Shown: positions 21,805-31,949 of the stretch, piece by piece
Layout of the letters: each line of letters opens with the position of its first letter
How positions within the stretch are numbered: position 1 is the first letter of the stretch
Assembly (NCBI GenBank): GCA_047967505.1
Contig: CM106540.1
Strand: one strand, 5' to 3'
Source of the DNA: Dipteris shenzhenensis
Lineage: Eukaryota > Polypodiophyta > Polypodiopsida > Gleicheniales
Length of the DNA stretch: 64,000 nucleotides
Translations under genes and position numbers: made by a program
Notes under the pieces: generated by a model
Database searches by the model: none
What the model saw: the letters and a program-made list of their open reading frames with translations, nothing else
Told to the model about the DNA's origin: nothing

Positions 21805-22480
21805 TATTGGAGAAGCGTTTCGCGGAGCTCTGAGACTATTTTGCGTTGACGACCGAAATTCGATAGTCCGGGAAAGAAGAGATCGAAGATGTCAGCTACG
21901 GCTACAGAAGATGAACCATCGCTGATGAAAAACAAAGCAAAATCTGCATCTGAAGAATCTACAGTGCAACACACCTAGCTGCATGTATAGGGAAAGGAGG
22001 GATGTATGGCAAGATAAATTCATGCGCTGCAGATAAATCGAACCGCAGATCAAGCAAGATCAACGCCGTTGGGCATGCAAGAACCCCAAGTTTCATGCGT
22101 AGTGAAAGGAAGCAAATATATATTTATTGGCTGTAGGTCAAGTCAGCTGTTGCAGATCATGAAACCGCACAGCAACAGAAGCTCAAATACAAAGATGTGC
22201 TATTCCCGTCAGCTTCTGGCGTCTCTGATCTCAATTCATCGAAAGGATGCATATGCAACAAACGGTAGCAAAACGTGAGAAAAACTCAGTTGATAACGTT
22301 AGCAACTTGAAATGCAGGCGGAAAGCGAGAGTTTGTGGAAAGCACGTCGGAGTGCATGGACTACCATATAAGAGAAGAGCGAAACTATGAATTGTAGGGG
22401 CTTAAGGGTGCAAGTAGCTGCATACAGGACTGCCTGGAAAGCCAGCAATCTTGCTTTCATAAGAGGTTACGCAAAGGTAA
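21805..22480 (-). promoter_or_regulatory. 5' flank and probable promoter of DUF3455 gene
   Basis: The sequence upstream of the minus-strand start is free of long open frames and of recognised transposon parts. The first 100 bases read C/T-rich on the coding strand (TCTTCGATCTCTTCTTTCCC), as in plant 5' leaders. A TATA box could not be placed with confidence. Confidence 0.3.
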
Positions 22481-22786
22481 GAAGACGATGACAAGGCAGA
22501 TTTACGGGTACACGCAACACGCAAAAGGCAATCTGGGCATTGATGGAGAGGCAGCCAAGCAGCTCTCATCATCTTGCATCAGTTCTCAGCAACAACTCAC
22601 CAGGCAGTCCAAAAAAAGGCATGGAATTCGCGCATCCCACCAGCCACGACCCACAGTACTCCCTGGGAGAGATGCAAGCAACATTATACAAATTTATATC
22701 AGATTGTATCTCCCACAAGCATCCAACAGTCAACTCCTACAAGCATTAGATCAACAGCCGACAGCCAAGAGGTCCAATTGTGGCTC

Positions 22787-23055
22787 AAAAGCAGGCAAGA
22801 GTCATGAATCTGAGGAGAAAAATGAGAGGATACTAACGTCATGATTCTCGAAATCTGCACTTTGAACTTTGAATGAATCGTCAACTGATTTCAGTTAAAC
22901 AGGAAACTCTCTCAAGAATTAGATATACATCGTACCTCAAACAGGTTACAGGAGCATGTTGTGCCTTAAAAGCAGGCAAGACTTATGAATCCGAGGAGAA
23001 AAATGAGAGGATACCAACATCACTTTTCTCGAATATGCAGTTTGATCTTTGAATT
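22787..23055. repeat. Direct repeat, about 90-bp copies 181 bp apart
   Basis: Copies at 22787-22880 and 22968-23055 share AAAAGCAGGCAAGA, GAGGAGAAAAATGAGAGGAT and TCTCGAAxxTGCA. The spacer between them differs, so the unit may be the end of a larger duplicated block. Confidence 0.65.
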
Positions 23056-23559
23056 TCAGTGCTCACCCATCTTCACCGCTTTACCCATTCAACCACACTC
23101 AATAAACAACTCCACCTTCTCCTTAAAGTTCTCAGTGATTGTTCCCAACTCATTCTCTACACACATGAGTATATTTAAAAAACCTACTCGGTTATTCCAA
23201 TTCTCGAGTTTCCTAATTTTGCAAAGAAATATAGAATCATCCAATCAAATTGAGTGCAATGGGAATCTCATTTAGCAAAATAACTATGTGCATGTAGGTT
23301 GTCATTGGCCAATTACCTATGTACGATGTATGATGCATGATTACAACTTCACAATTTCTGGCTTGTACATAACATCTTATGTGTTCATATACGATCTCAA
23401 TTGCAAATTAAGGTATAATGTCATTTAATAGTTTGAAGACATCACTGCCCAAAAAAGTAACGTTAAAAGTATGGTGGAAATATCGATGGTAGAGCATGAT
23501 GGTGCACACAAGAAACACATCTAGTTACATCCTTAAGAGCTTCCATGGATGGGAGCCTA

Positions 23560-23690
23560 GTACTACAAGACATACCTTCAGTTTATACATTGTCAACAAC
23601 CATTAGTGCAACACCTAGCCAAATGGGATATATATCATCACTTAGCTTGACTAAAATAAATTCGTTTTGTTTCACATCCAAGTCTCAATT
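23560..23690 (-). pseudogene. Fragment of DUF7869-type transposon gene (C-terminal part)
   Basis: Minus-strand translation gives DVKQNEFILVKLSDDIYPIW, closely matching DVKQNDFILVRPSDDIYP at 50200-50100. At the base level the two stretches share GTTTCACATCCA and TATATATCxTCACT. Only this short piece is left. The same family lies complete enough to recognise at 50042-51650. Confidence 0.65.
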
Positions 23691-24359
23691 GCAAATTAAG
23701 ATACCCAAAAAACTTTGGCTGGTTGGATTCATCTCGCCTCAAGTGACATTCTATTAGGTAGTATCATGATCAAGGCCAGGCGATGACTCGCTTCGGCCGA
23801 CTAGATTTACCTCGCTTTGGTCTAATTTCATATATTCATATATATTATATGTAGATGTCAATAGAGGCAGTTATTGTTCGGATGATAGCTCGCTTTTGCC
23901 GACTGGATTCATCTTGACATCGACCTTCCCAATGAGCTCAAGATGTGTTATCACACAATGTTGATCTAGATCATCTTGGTTCATTACATCGTGATTGCTG
24001 TTATATGTTTTCCTGTTTTGCCTTTTATAGCCTATCCTCCTTTGATAGCCTGATAGGGTTTCTTGGAGCAATTTGTATGAGGCACGCTATTGCTTGTAGG
24101 GTCCATGTTATAATTTTCTATTAGAAACTCATGTTAGCATGTGTGCGTAGATCTCAATTTTATTTCTTGATTTTTTCACTTTTGTTTTTGTAATGACCGT
24201 TGAGTGTTAACGTAATGCATTACAATTGGGCCTATATGTGTGAATTACTTAATTGCTATGCGTTGGTTTTCATATGTACACATCATCGTGGTAGTAGAAC
24301 CTCACGAGTGCTTACATTATGATTGTTGTGTGAATTAGATCTATACCTCTGCTTTCCTC

Positions 24360-25795
24360 ATGGCAGCCACCCCTTCAAAGAGAGAGAGAGACACTTGGAG
24401 AAATGAGCTGCAACACCTTATCCACAGGGTGTGCATTCGACATATTATTACATTGAGTGAGGAGAAATTAAGAGAGATTCCGCATACCAAGTCTAAACTG
24501 GATGAAATGCATTAGTGCATACTTGCTCAATTCGTTGGACAAGGCGCGGAGAGGCAAAGCGGACACAGGAGAATGAGGCTATACTAAATTTCCTACCTAG
24601 AGTGCTGCATGATATAGTTGTACAATGGGAAATGGTAAAGCAGCCAGAGCCCTTGACAAACACAGCAAGGTCGAAGCTGGATAGGTGGCTCGTAGAATGG
24701 AAAGAATCCCATACTGCCATTCATAGGAAAAACCAAAAGAAAAAAGGTGCAGTCGATAGACTATCGAATGTCGCCATGCAATATTATATCCAAATTGCAG
24801 CTAGTGGTTCCTAAAAAAGAATAGACATGAAAAGTTAAGATGGCAAGGCACAAATAGACCTATGCACGAAATTTACTGACATGTGCTGTACAACGGTATA
24901 CTTCCCACTAGTTGCATTGACAATTCTTGAGGAATTGGGTGGGGCAACGGAAGGAAAAGTGTACTGGGTTAAGATAGAGGGTCTGCCAGGTTTCAAGCCA
25001 ACCCTGTCTTATGCTGGCAAGAAGTTGAGGCACGATACTACACATGCACATAAATCATTGAAGATAGAGCTAGAAATGCATGTAATGCATAGGGCCATGT
25101 GTCACGCAATTGGTTACACACACGTTAGCGATCTTTGGTTAATCAGTCCATACTTTAATGGAGGTAGTATTCATGACATGCTCATGAGCCTACCTTCCAT
25201 GTATCATGATTATCCGAATTGGGCAAGGCGAGGCAACCCCCGCGAGCAACCTTGCAATGTGTGGCGACCCCCGCGAGCAACCTCACCATGCTGGCATGAT
25301 ACACGGAGTCAAATGCGAGCACGCTTGTTCTGTAAGAACGCTCTTGCCATTTGCACCACTATTGCTAGTGCAATGAAAGTAGTGTATGAGCGGGGGTTCA
25401 GACACACTGATTTGAATTCTGAAAACTATGTATTGGCGGGTGAGCATTATTGATTGGGGAAGGTGTCTCCACAGAACTGAGAGCAAGACCGTAGGCGTTT
25501 GCTCTAAAGTCAAGATTTCCTTGGTTTGCACTAGAGCTTTATGCAAGAAATGATGCTGTCCCTCAATCAAATGGTGCACGGTCAGACATGTCAGATTGCT
25601 ATGTTGTCGGTTTCCTACTTGGCTTGCAAACTCCACTTGTGCCAGAATGAGCCTTGGGATTTGGATGACAATGGACTTGTTAAACTTCCCGCACACAATG
25701 TTGATGAAAATGACGCAATGCGTCCTATGGACGATATGAAAACTTATCTATACATTGTGTCCTATGGACGATATGAAAACTTATCTATAAAATTG
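24360..25795 (+). pseudogene. Protein-kinase-like pseudogene
   Basis: An ATG at 24360 opens a 50-residue basic frame (PSKRERDTWRNELQHLIHRV) ended by TAG at 24512; 24515-24814 continues in another frame (RTQENEAILNF, ARSKLDRWLVEWKES). From 24881 a kinase-like domain is seen: GKVYWVKI and AGKKLRHD (possible beta-3 Lys), ELEMHVMHRAMCH (alpha-C-like Glu), LWLISPYFNGGSIHDML (hinge), RGFRHTDLNSENYVL near 25395 (HRD loop written RHTDLNSEN), then IIDWG in the next frame at 25446 in the place of DFG, and SDCYVVGFLLG near 25590 (alpha-F-like). A 1-base shift at about 25445 and later stops break it. It may be a host-derived or element-carried kinase relic. A small duplication of CGACCCCCGCGAGCAACCT occurs at 25233-25285. 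Confidence 0.5.
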
Positions 25796-26699
25796 TAATT
25801 TTGACATGTCATCATATTTCAATTTACAAGTCCTGTACTTTTTAAATATTCCTAAATTCTATTTTGCATTGTTTTGAAATGGATGTTGAATAACATCATT
25901 CTTTGTTTACGGTTTATGGTTTAATATTTCAAGAAAACAATCTTCTATAGTAGGATGAGAAGCAAATGTGTTTGAATTTATGTATGTCTCATGTCTTGAA
26001 CTTGTATCTTTGCTATTATGTTTAGGCTTTAGAATTTTATCAAAACAATGGCATCATCATTAAGAACACCCTCTCGACCATCCACATAGGCCGAGTACCA
26101 AGCCCAAGATGAACGCACATGTTGTAGTCAAGCAATGAAGTTTATGATGGACATGGCTAATGCCATCACGCAACTGCCCAAGTGGCTATATGGGATTGTA
26201 GCATAGTTTTCGTAGGGCACGGGCAATGGCCCGTTTTGCGGTGTTATAACCAAGCCATGAAAGAGAATGCAGCCTGCATCTGGGAGATGATTTTTGCTAA
26301 GAAATGTCACTCTGAAATTCCCCAATACTTTGCAAAGATGCTATATGCAAAGTTTGTGCATGGTCGTGAAGTGGAACTTATCTCAGTGACTCGAGTACGC
26401 GAGGAACCACATATGCCAAGCACTAGACCATGGTAGCCGAACCTCCACAAAGCATTGGCAATCCAATGTCAGGTGAATATATTATTTAAATATGTCGAGT
26501 ATTTACTTTTGGGTTTTTTTGAAGAATTCCAACCCAACATCAATTGATAAGTTTGTATGTGACCTTATTGGATGTGTAGCCTCTATGATAACTCTATATG
26601 AATATCAAAGGGGAAGTTGGAGAGGGTCGAGCAAGATGTCACATTTTTTACTACAACTGCATGAGATGCAACTATGGAGCATCGCCGAGTGCTGCAAGA

Positions 26700-26768
26700 A
26701 CTTGAGCGGGCTGGAGGGGGAGGAAGGAGGGAGGGAGGTGGAGGTGGGAGATGGAGGGGGGGTAAGGG
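26700..26768 (+). repeat. G-rich purine tract
   Basis: GGAGGGGGAGGAAGGAGGGA followed by GGTGGAGGTGGGAGATGGAG and a G8 run. It has well over four G-runs of three or more, so it could form a G-quadruplex on the plus strand. Confidence 0.8.
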
Positions 26769-27289
26769 TGCATCATCAGCAGCACGAGCTCTCACTCTTA
26801 CTCTTGACAGATGTCCCACCATAGGTACTTGGTTGTTGACCAAACCAATGACCCCATCTCCCTTACTTTTGAACCTCCATTTCATCTATTCATAATTGGA
26901 TTGATAAAAGGATAGATGATCAAGTAGATGTTTTGAATGCATATCAATCCTCTATACCATAACTACGAAGATGTACTAATTGATCTTGATTTCAAAGCTC
27001 ATTGCGCATAAACCCTCTTAAAGCTCTTTCTAATCATGACCCAATGTTTCCTGTAAAGATCCAATAAGTGCAAATTCCAAACATATTCAAAAGTGCCAAG
27101 GATAAGCAATAACAACCACCAAGATCAACATTCATTCACAACATTTAGCAACTAGGTAGGAAGCTCATTACTTTCAACAATGCAACTACAACCATGGATA
27201 GGAAAAAGGTAGAATAACCCAAAAAATGTAGCATAGTTTTGATCCTATAGGGACGCCAATGTTGTTGTTATGGAGCACTAATTTGTCTT

Positions 27290-27592
27290 AGTGCCCACCA
27301 CCTCCACCTCATCACCCCCTCCCCTCGCCCCCCCTCCCATGCATACCCTCTCCCCTTGCCCTCCCCCCCATACCCTCTCCACCTCCTTACTCCCCTCCAC
27401 CTCTTCTCCCTCCACCCTTCCTCACCCCTCTCCCCCATCCACTTCCCTCCTTCACTCCACCTCGTCTCCGTTTACCTTACATCCCTACCCCCCTCCTTTA
27501 TTCCCTCTAGCTCTTCCCCCTCCACTCTACCTCCCACCCCTTCACTCTACCTTCCCCCCCCTCCCCCTCCCCCCTCACCTCCCACTCATTTG
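27290..27592 (+). repeat. C-rich pyrimidine tract (CCCTCCACC-type)
   Basis: About 300 bases of imperfect CTCCACCTC, CCCTCTCC and CCCCTCCC units. The Pro/Leu/Ser-rich open frames over it come from base composition and are not counted as genes. Confidence 0.85.
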
Positions 27593-27774
27593 CCATCTTC
27601 AGATGTTCCTCTTATCCCACCTCGCCTTTGTGATGGATCCTGACATGACTTGCCAAGGACTATCATTCGTTGTCATGCTAGTACGATAGTGGAGTCATTC
27701 TTTAGCGACATTACGCTAGCTTCACAGTCAACTGAGAGTCAATTCTTCTATCTTGCTTCATAAAACACCCTACC

Positions 27775-30368
27775 TTGGTGGAGTGTAGGAGGCTTGCTGG
27801 TCTTGGTGTAGCATCTAGGGTAGTATGTAGTGAGGTCCTTTCTAGTGTTCGTAGGTCCTATGCATCCATCAAGCATAGGAAAACTTTAGATGCCTTGGCA
27901 GCACGTCGTGCCATTGTCGTGCTACCATTAGGAGACCCCAGATGGCTAGCCATGTATGCAGCACATCGTGTCTCCTTGACATTGCACCATGCACATTACA
28001 AGTAAGTATGATTAGCAGGAAGATTCTAGAGGACCATTATGTTGATGTTCTTTGGGATTCAAGTGCTTACGCACCCCATAGAAATCAACTATCGGATGAT
28101 CGCACTAGGTCCATCATATAGCAGTTTTGGTAGGAGCATTATAGGGCATCTCGAGTGTTCAAGAAGGCAATGCAAAAGAGTGTGTCACGTGGTGTATACA
28201 TTGAGCATGGTGCATGTTTTTTGGAGTGTACCTAGACTGAGTTGTACACTCAACTTGTAGAGGTGCACCCGGAGTTTAGGATTGGGCAGAGGGGTGCAGG
28301 CTATGGTTCATGCAGTGCTCCAGAGAGTGTGGCACATGTTGTTGCCACTATCATGTTGATTTTGGTGGATTGATGTACGATGTATTTCATTCCCTTGATG
28401 GTCACAGGGGAGTGGTTCCTACTAGCCCTCATGACTTCATTCACTCCATATTGTGTGCATGAGATGGCAATAATTTGTACCAATCCCTTGATTGTGTAGA
28501 GTAGAGGTGTACGCTCAGAGGGTTCACCTCCCAAAATTTTAGTGTACCACTTGCATTCAAAAGGAGGGGTAGTTTAATTCCACTTTTGGAAAAATTTTAA
28601 CAAGTTTACAATAATAGGAGGGGGGGTTTAATTCAACTTTAGAAAAAACCATTAGTTCATAAGTAAAGAGGGGTTGTTTTATTAGGGGGGGGAATTTTAG
28701 CTGAGGGGTTTTGTTAATAACCCTTGAATGCACATGATACCTATGATTTCTTAGTGGTGCACCCCCCGAGGGTGTACAGTGTGTGGTCACTTTGCTAGAG
28801 TGCCGCGAGTTCCGATAGATGTCAGTGATGTGGAGATTGTGTGTTGGCAGCAGTAGGAGTACATCACGTTGACATTAGATGGTGGTGCACAGTCTAAGAT
28901 GTTGTAGCTTATGGAGTAGCAGACTCCACGTGTTGCTTTCATTGATGCTTTCCGAGGGAAGTTGTAACACTACATATGCCACTCCCACACTGCGAAGTGG
29001 GAGGATCAACAGTTCCGTTCTTGCTTGAGCACATTTCCCATAGGGGTGGTTGTCTCAGTTGTCGACTTTTTAGAGAATTATACCTTCACACCACAGCAAG
29101 ATCCAATCAGAGTATTACTTTTTCAAACAGGTGACATGTGAATGAGTATTTTTCTTACTTATGTTTTCTTTTGCATTTCATTTATTTCTTTCCATCAAAC
29201 TCATTGTTTTTTCTGTGCCATCTTGTAGGTTGCTATATTTGTGCATATTGGCTATCACCATGCACAGGCTCAGCCATGGACTCGTGTGTCATTGTGTGAG
29301 AGTATCACTTCTACATTAGTGATGATTGCTCGCACGATGCCCATTTTGTGCACAGCATTGTTTCAGTCTCCATGACAGTTTCTTGAGGGATCAGGGTGTA
29401 ACATGGCAGTGGCGCTGGGTTTGGTCTAATGGTTGTGGTGGTCTATTCAAGTCTACCAAGAAGTTTTATTGGTTCTACAGATGGCACCACGAGACGGGCA
29501 TCCTAATGATGTGGAGCTACTTTGAAACAAGGCATGGTAAAGGAGAGCATGCTTGCATGAAGCGTACTTTGTAGCAACACTAGTTGTGTCACAGTGCCAC
29601 TCACTTTGTAGATGCATGAGATGTGGTGCAGTGGTGTACCTAGCACTTAAACACTAGTGTGTTCTCCTTGTTTGAGTCGCATGATGACAAGGTGGTCATA
29701 TGGTTTTTTTGGTTTGTGGATGTAGGGAGCATTGATCGGTCCAAGCCTTTTGATTTTTGTACCATACCTGGCACTATTGATTTACATTCTATCAGGAGCA
29801 TAGGTGACTTAGACCTCATGATCTTTTCTTGACGCTTTGCATGCTTTTTATCTGCATGCATCGATGATGATTGGGGAGGTTGTTCCATGGTGCCATGGGC
29901 CGATCCATGGATGCAACATGTTCTTTTCGCCATCCATCCCTAGGAAGTGGTACATGATGATCAGGATGTAGGGTTCAATTCTAGAAGAGATTATGACCAG
30001 TTGACAGATCTCTTACGTATTGATGACGTCTTCACAATCATTGCTCCGGAGGGCAATCCTAAGCATGTGGATTACTATCCGTTGAGATTATCTGCGGTGA
30101 AGAGCGTGCTCAATTAGGATGCAGTGGATGGTCATGGGATCCATTTCTATGCTCACAGCATGATCGTAGCTGGGTACTACTTTGAGCAAGTACATAGGCA
30201 TGGTCTCTTCTTCAAGTATCAGGTATACATGGCAGATCATTAGGTGTACATATATTATCATCCTGTTGTTGCATCAGCTAACTCAAGTTCATACTCGTAA
30301 TATGACATCCACTCCACGATGTTGCCTTGCTCTAGAGGATCACGAGAGCATACTTGCGACTATTTGAA
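27775..30368 (+). pseudogene. Transposon-like plant gene with GHGKGEH signature, decayed and interrupted by a MITE
   Basis: Belongs to a transposon-like family common, as I recall, in moss, lycophyte and fern genomes. Ordered landmarks: EVHPEFRIGQRG (28265), CCCHYHVDFGG (28335), DFIHSILCA (28435), DCVE then MITE 3 (28514-28770) then CGHFARVPRVP (28790), HYICHSHTAKWEDQQF (28965), VVSVVDFLENYTFTPQ (29050), an intron ending TTGTAG at about 29228, VAIFVHIGYHHAQ (29231), WSNGCGGLFKSTKKF (29430), WSYFETRHGKGEHACMK (29512), DVGSIDRSKPFDFCTIPGT (29720), DYYPLRLSAVKSV (30070) and HSMIVAGYYFEQV (30155). The DFLENY and GHGKGEH boxes are conserved in the family; function is not known to me. Multiple in-frame stops (for example 28907, 30116) show decay. 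The N-terminal limit is uncertain. Confidence 0.65.
28514..28770 (-). mobile_element. MITE copy 3 (257 bp) inside the transposon-like gene
   Basis: Diverged member of the 18.3/19.0-kb family. Right end on the reverse strand: CTCGGGGGGTGCACCACTAA; left end CTCAGAGGGTTCACCTCC; both arms carry a GCATTCAA motif about 45-50 bases inward. Flanking 8-mers are GGTGTACG (28506-28513) and GGTGTACA (28771-28778), 7 of 8 identical, as expected of an old target duplication. The gene frame on its two sides rejoins if the insert and one duplication copy are ignored. Confidence 0.7.
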
Positions 30369-31690
30369 TGAGAGAGCAGACCCTGAGGAGTAGTTTAGGG
30401 TATATCATTGTATTGGGGATTGCTAGTTTTTTACATGTCATTGTATTGGAGATCTATAGTCTCACATTGTGAGCACACCATTGTATTTTTCATGGAGTTT
30501 TTTTTATGCATTTCATTGTATACAACATGATTGGTTTTATACAGTGTCATGCACATCTTGTATTTGACTCTATTTTATTCATGATCTGCATTGAATCCTT
30601 CATTTCATTCCTTGTTTTATCATGTACAAGTGTTTATTATTGGCTATGTTCCAATGGCATATGGTGGTTTGGTTATTTAAATGGTTGTTTTTACACGTAC
30701 CATGAAATAAAGGATTAATAAATTGTGTATAGCACAATGATGAATTCTTCATACCTCTTTAAAATTGTTTCTTTATGACTATCCATTTATGTTTGCTAAG
30801 CCCATTAAAGAATCTTGTTTTGATGTGTGTTATATCTTGGAAACATTTTGAACTTGTATAATTTTCTTCTATTTCATGCAAATTTTTTTTCGAGTATATA
30901 ATTTATTTTGTCAACTTAATTTGCATGTCCATGTGTCATCAGATTGGACTCAAACTTTGTACTAGTCTTAAACACTATGGTCTCCATGTTCTTGCAAAGT
31001 TTGAGTCGCATCTCACACCGAATTTGGGCACTGGGAGGTGAAAGGGCCCATTTTCACCCTATGCACCTCGTTACATATGTAAAGGTGCAAAATATAAAAT
31101 GGGTCAATAGAATTTGCATGTCCATGTGTTGGATTGGACTCAAACTTTGCATAGGTCTTAAACCCTATGGTCTCCATCTTCTTGCAAAGTTTGAGTCCCA
31201 TCTGACACCAAATGTGGGAACTGGGAGGTGTAAGGTTCCATTTTCGCACTATGCACCTCGTTACATACGTGCTATGTAGAAAAATTCAAATTCGTGATTC
31301 AAAAAATGCAAGAAAATCACTCGAATGAAGGAAAAAATCGGGTAGAAAAGCGATGACACCTCACATTTTTTACATAAATCAACATGCCATCCATTCATTT
31401 TCGTACAAATAGATTTTATTTGTACGAATACCTATTTGTATGCCACTCCATTGTGACCTGCACTTTCTTCTTTCCTCTCCGCACTGAAATGATGTTCTAC
31501 TCCCAATTTTCATATGAATAAACCTATATTAGGATGAATATGTGGCTCTGTTCCTGTATATAAGGTCACTATTTGCCAGTTTCTCTTATCTCACACTTGG
31601 TTCCCTAGCCGAGTAGCATAAGAGATCAAACAAGGAAAAGAAAGAAGAAAGGTCCTTCAAGGTTGTGAAAGCAATCTAGAAGGTCTAAAA
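30369..31690. other. Spacer; nothing recognised except a tandem duplication
   Basis: T-rich 3' flank of the preceding pseudogene (30400-30900), then a 193-bp tandem duplication, then AT-rich sequence with a TATA-like GTATATAAGG at 31555-31564 about 140 bases before the next repeat block. Confidence 0.4.
30918..31275. repeat. Tandem duplication, 193-bp unit
   Basis: Units start AATTTGCATGTCCATGTG at 30918 and 31111 and both contain TTGCAAAGTTTGAGTCxCAT, ACTGGGAGGTG and CTATGCACCTCGTTACATA. Open frames on both strands repeat accordingly and are not genes. Confidence 0.85.
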
Positions 31691-31694
31691 TAAG

Positions 31695-31945
31695 ATGGAT
31701 TTTATTTGTGGGAGCTTTAGGATCTCTATTTGAGTTCCTGAGATCTCTTGTGAGATTTGTGGTTTTAGTCTTTGTGTCTTTGTTTATGGGAGTTCTAGGT
31801 TCTCTTTGTTGAGTGCCTTCAATCTCTTTTGAGAAATGTGCTTTTGGTGTTTTTGTGTCTATGAAATTTGTTTGTGGGAGTTCTAGGATCTCCTTGTTGA
31901 GTTCCTTAGATCTCTTGTGAGAAATGTTATTTTGGTGTTTTTGGT
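31695..31945. repeat. Three tandem copies of a roughly 90-bp unit
   Basis: Units begin TGGGAGxTxTAGGxTCTCT near 31706, 31787 and 31876, with GAGATCTCTTGTGAGAxxTG-like ends. The block ends at the point where the minus-strand Copia reading frame to its right stops, so it may mark a deletion or insertion border. Confidence 0.75.
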
Positions 31946-31949
31946 CATA

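Larger units (their letters stand above)
22481..24359. other. Spacer with dispersed repeats and a transposon-gene fragment
   Basis: No complete gene. A direct repeat (22787-22880 and 22968-23055, see separate entry) and a minus-strand fragment of the DUF7869-type gene (23560-23690) are the only recognised content. The segment 23770-24050 is AT-rich with two similar GATGACTCGCTTxxGCCGAC motifs (23780 and 23885). Confidence 0.45.
25796..27774. other. Spacer with purine and pyrimidine tracts
   Basis: Mostly AT-rich. A stretch at 26040-26435 has coding-like composition on the plus strand (MASSLRTPSRPST, then stops) but no recognised domain. A G-rich purine tract at 26700-26768 and a long C-rich tract at 27290-27592 are listed separately. 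Confidence 0.4.

Noticed and set aside
27291-27689. 132-codon Pro/Ser/Leu-rich open frame.
   Set aside because: Produced by the C-rich tract in two overlapping frames; no domain.
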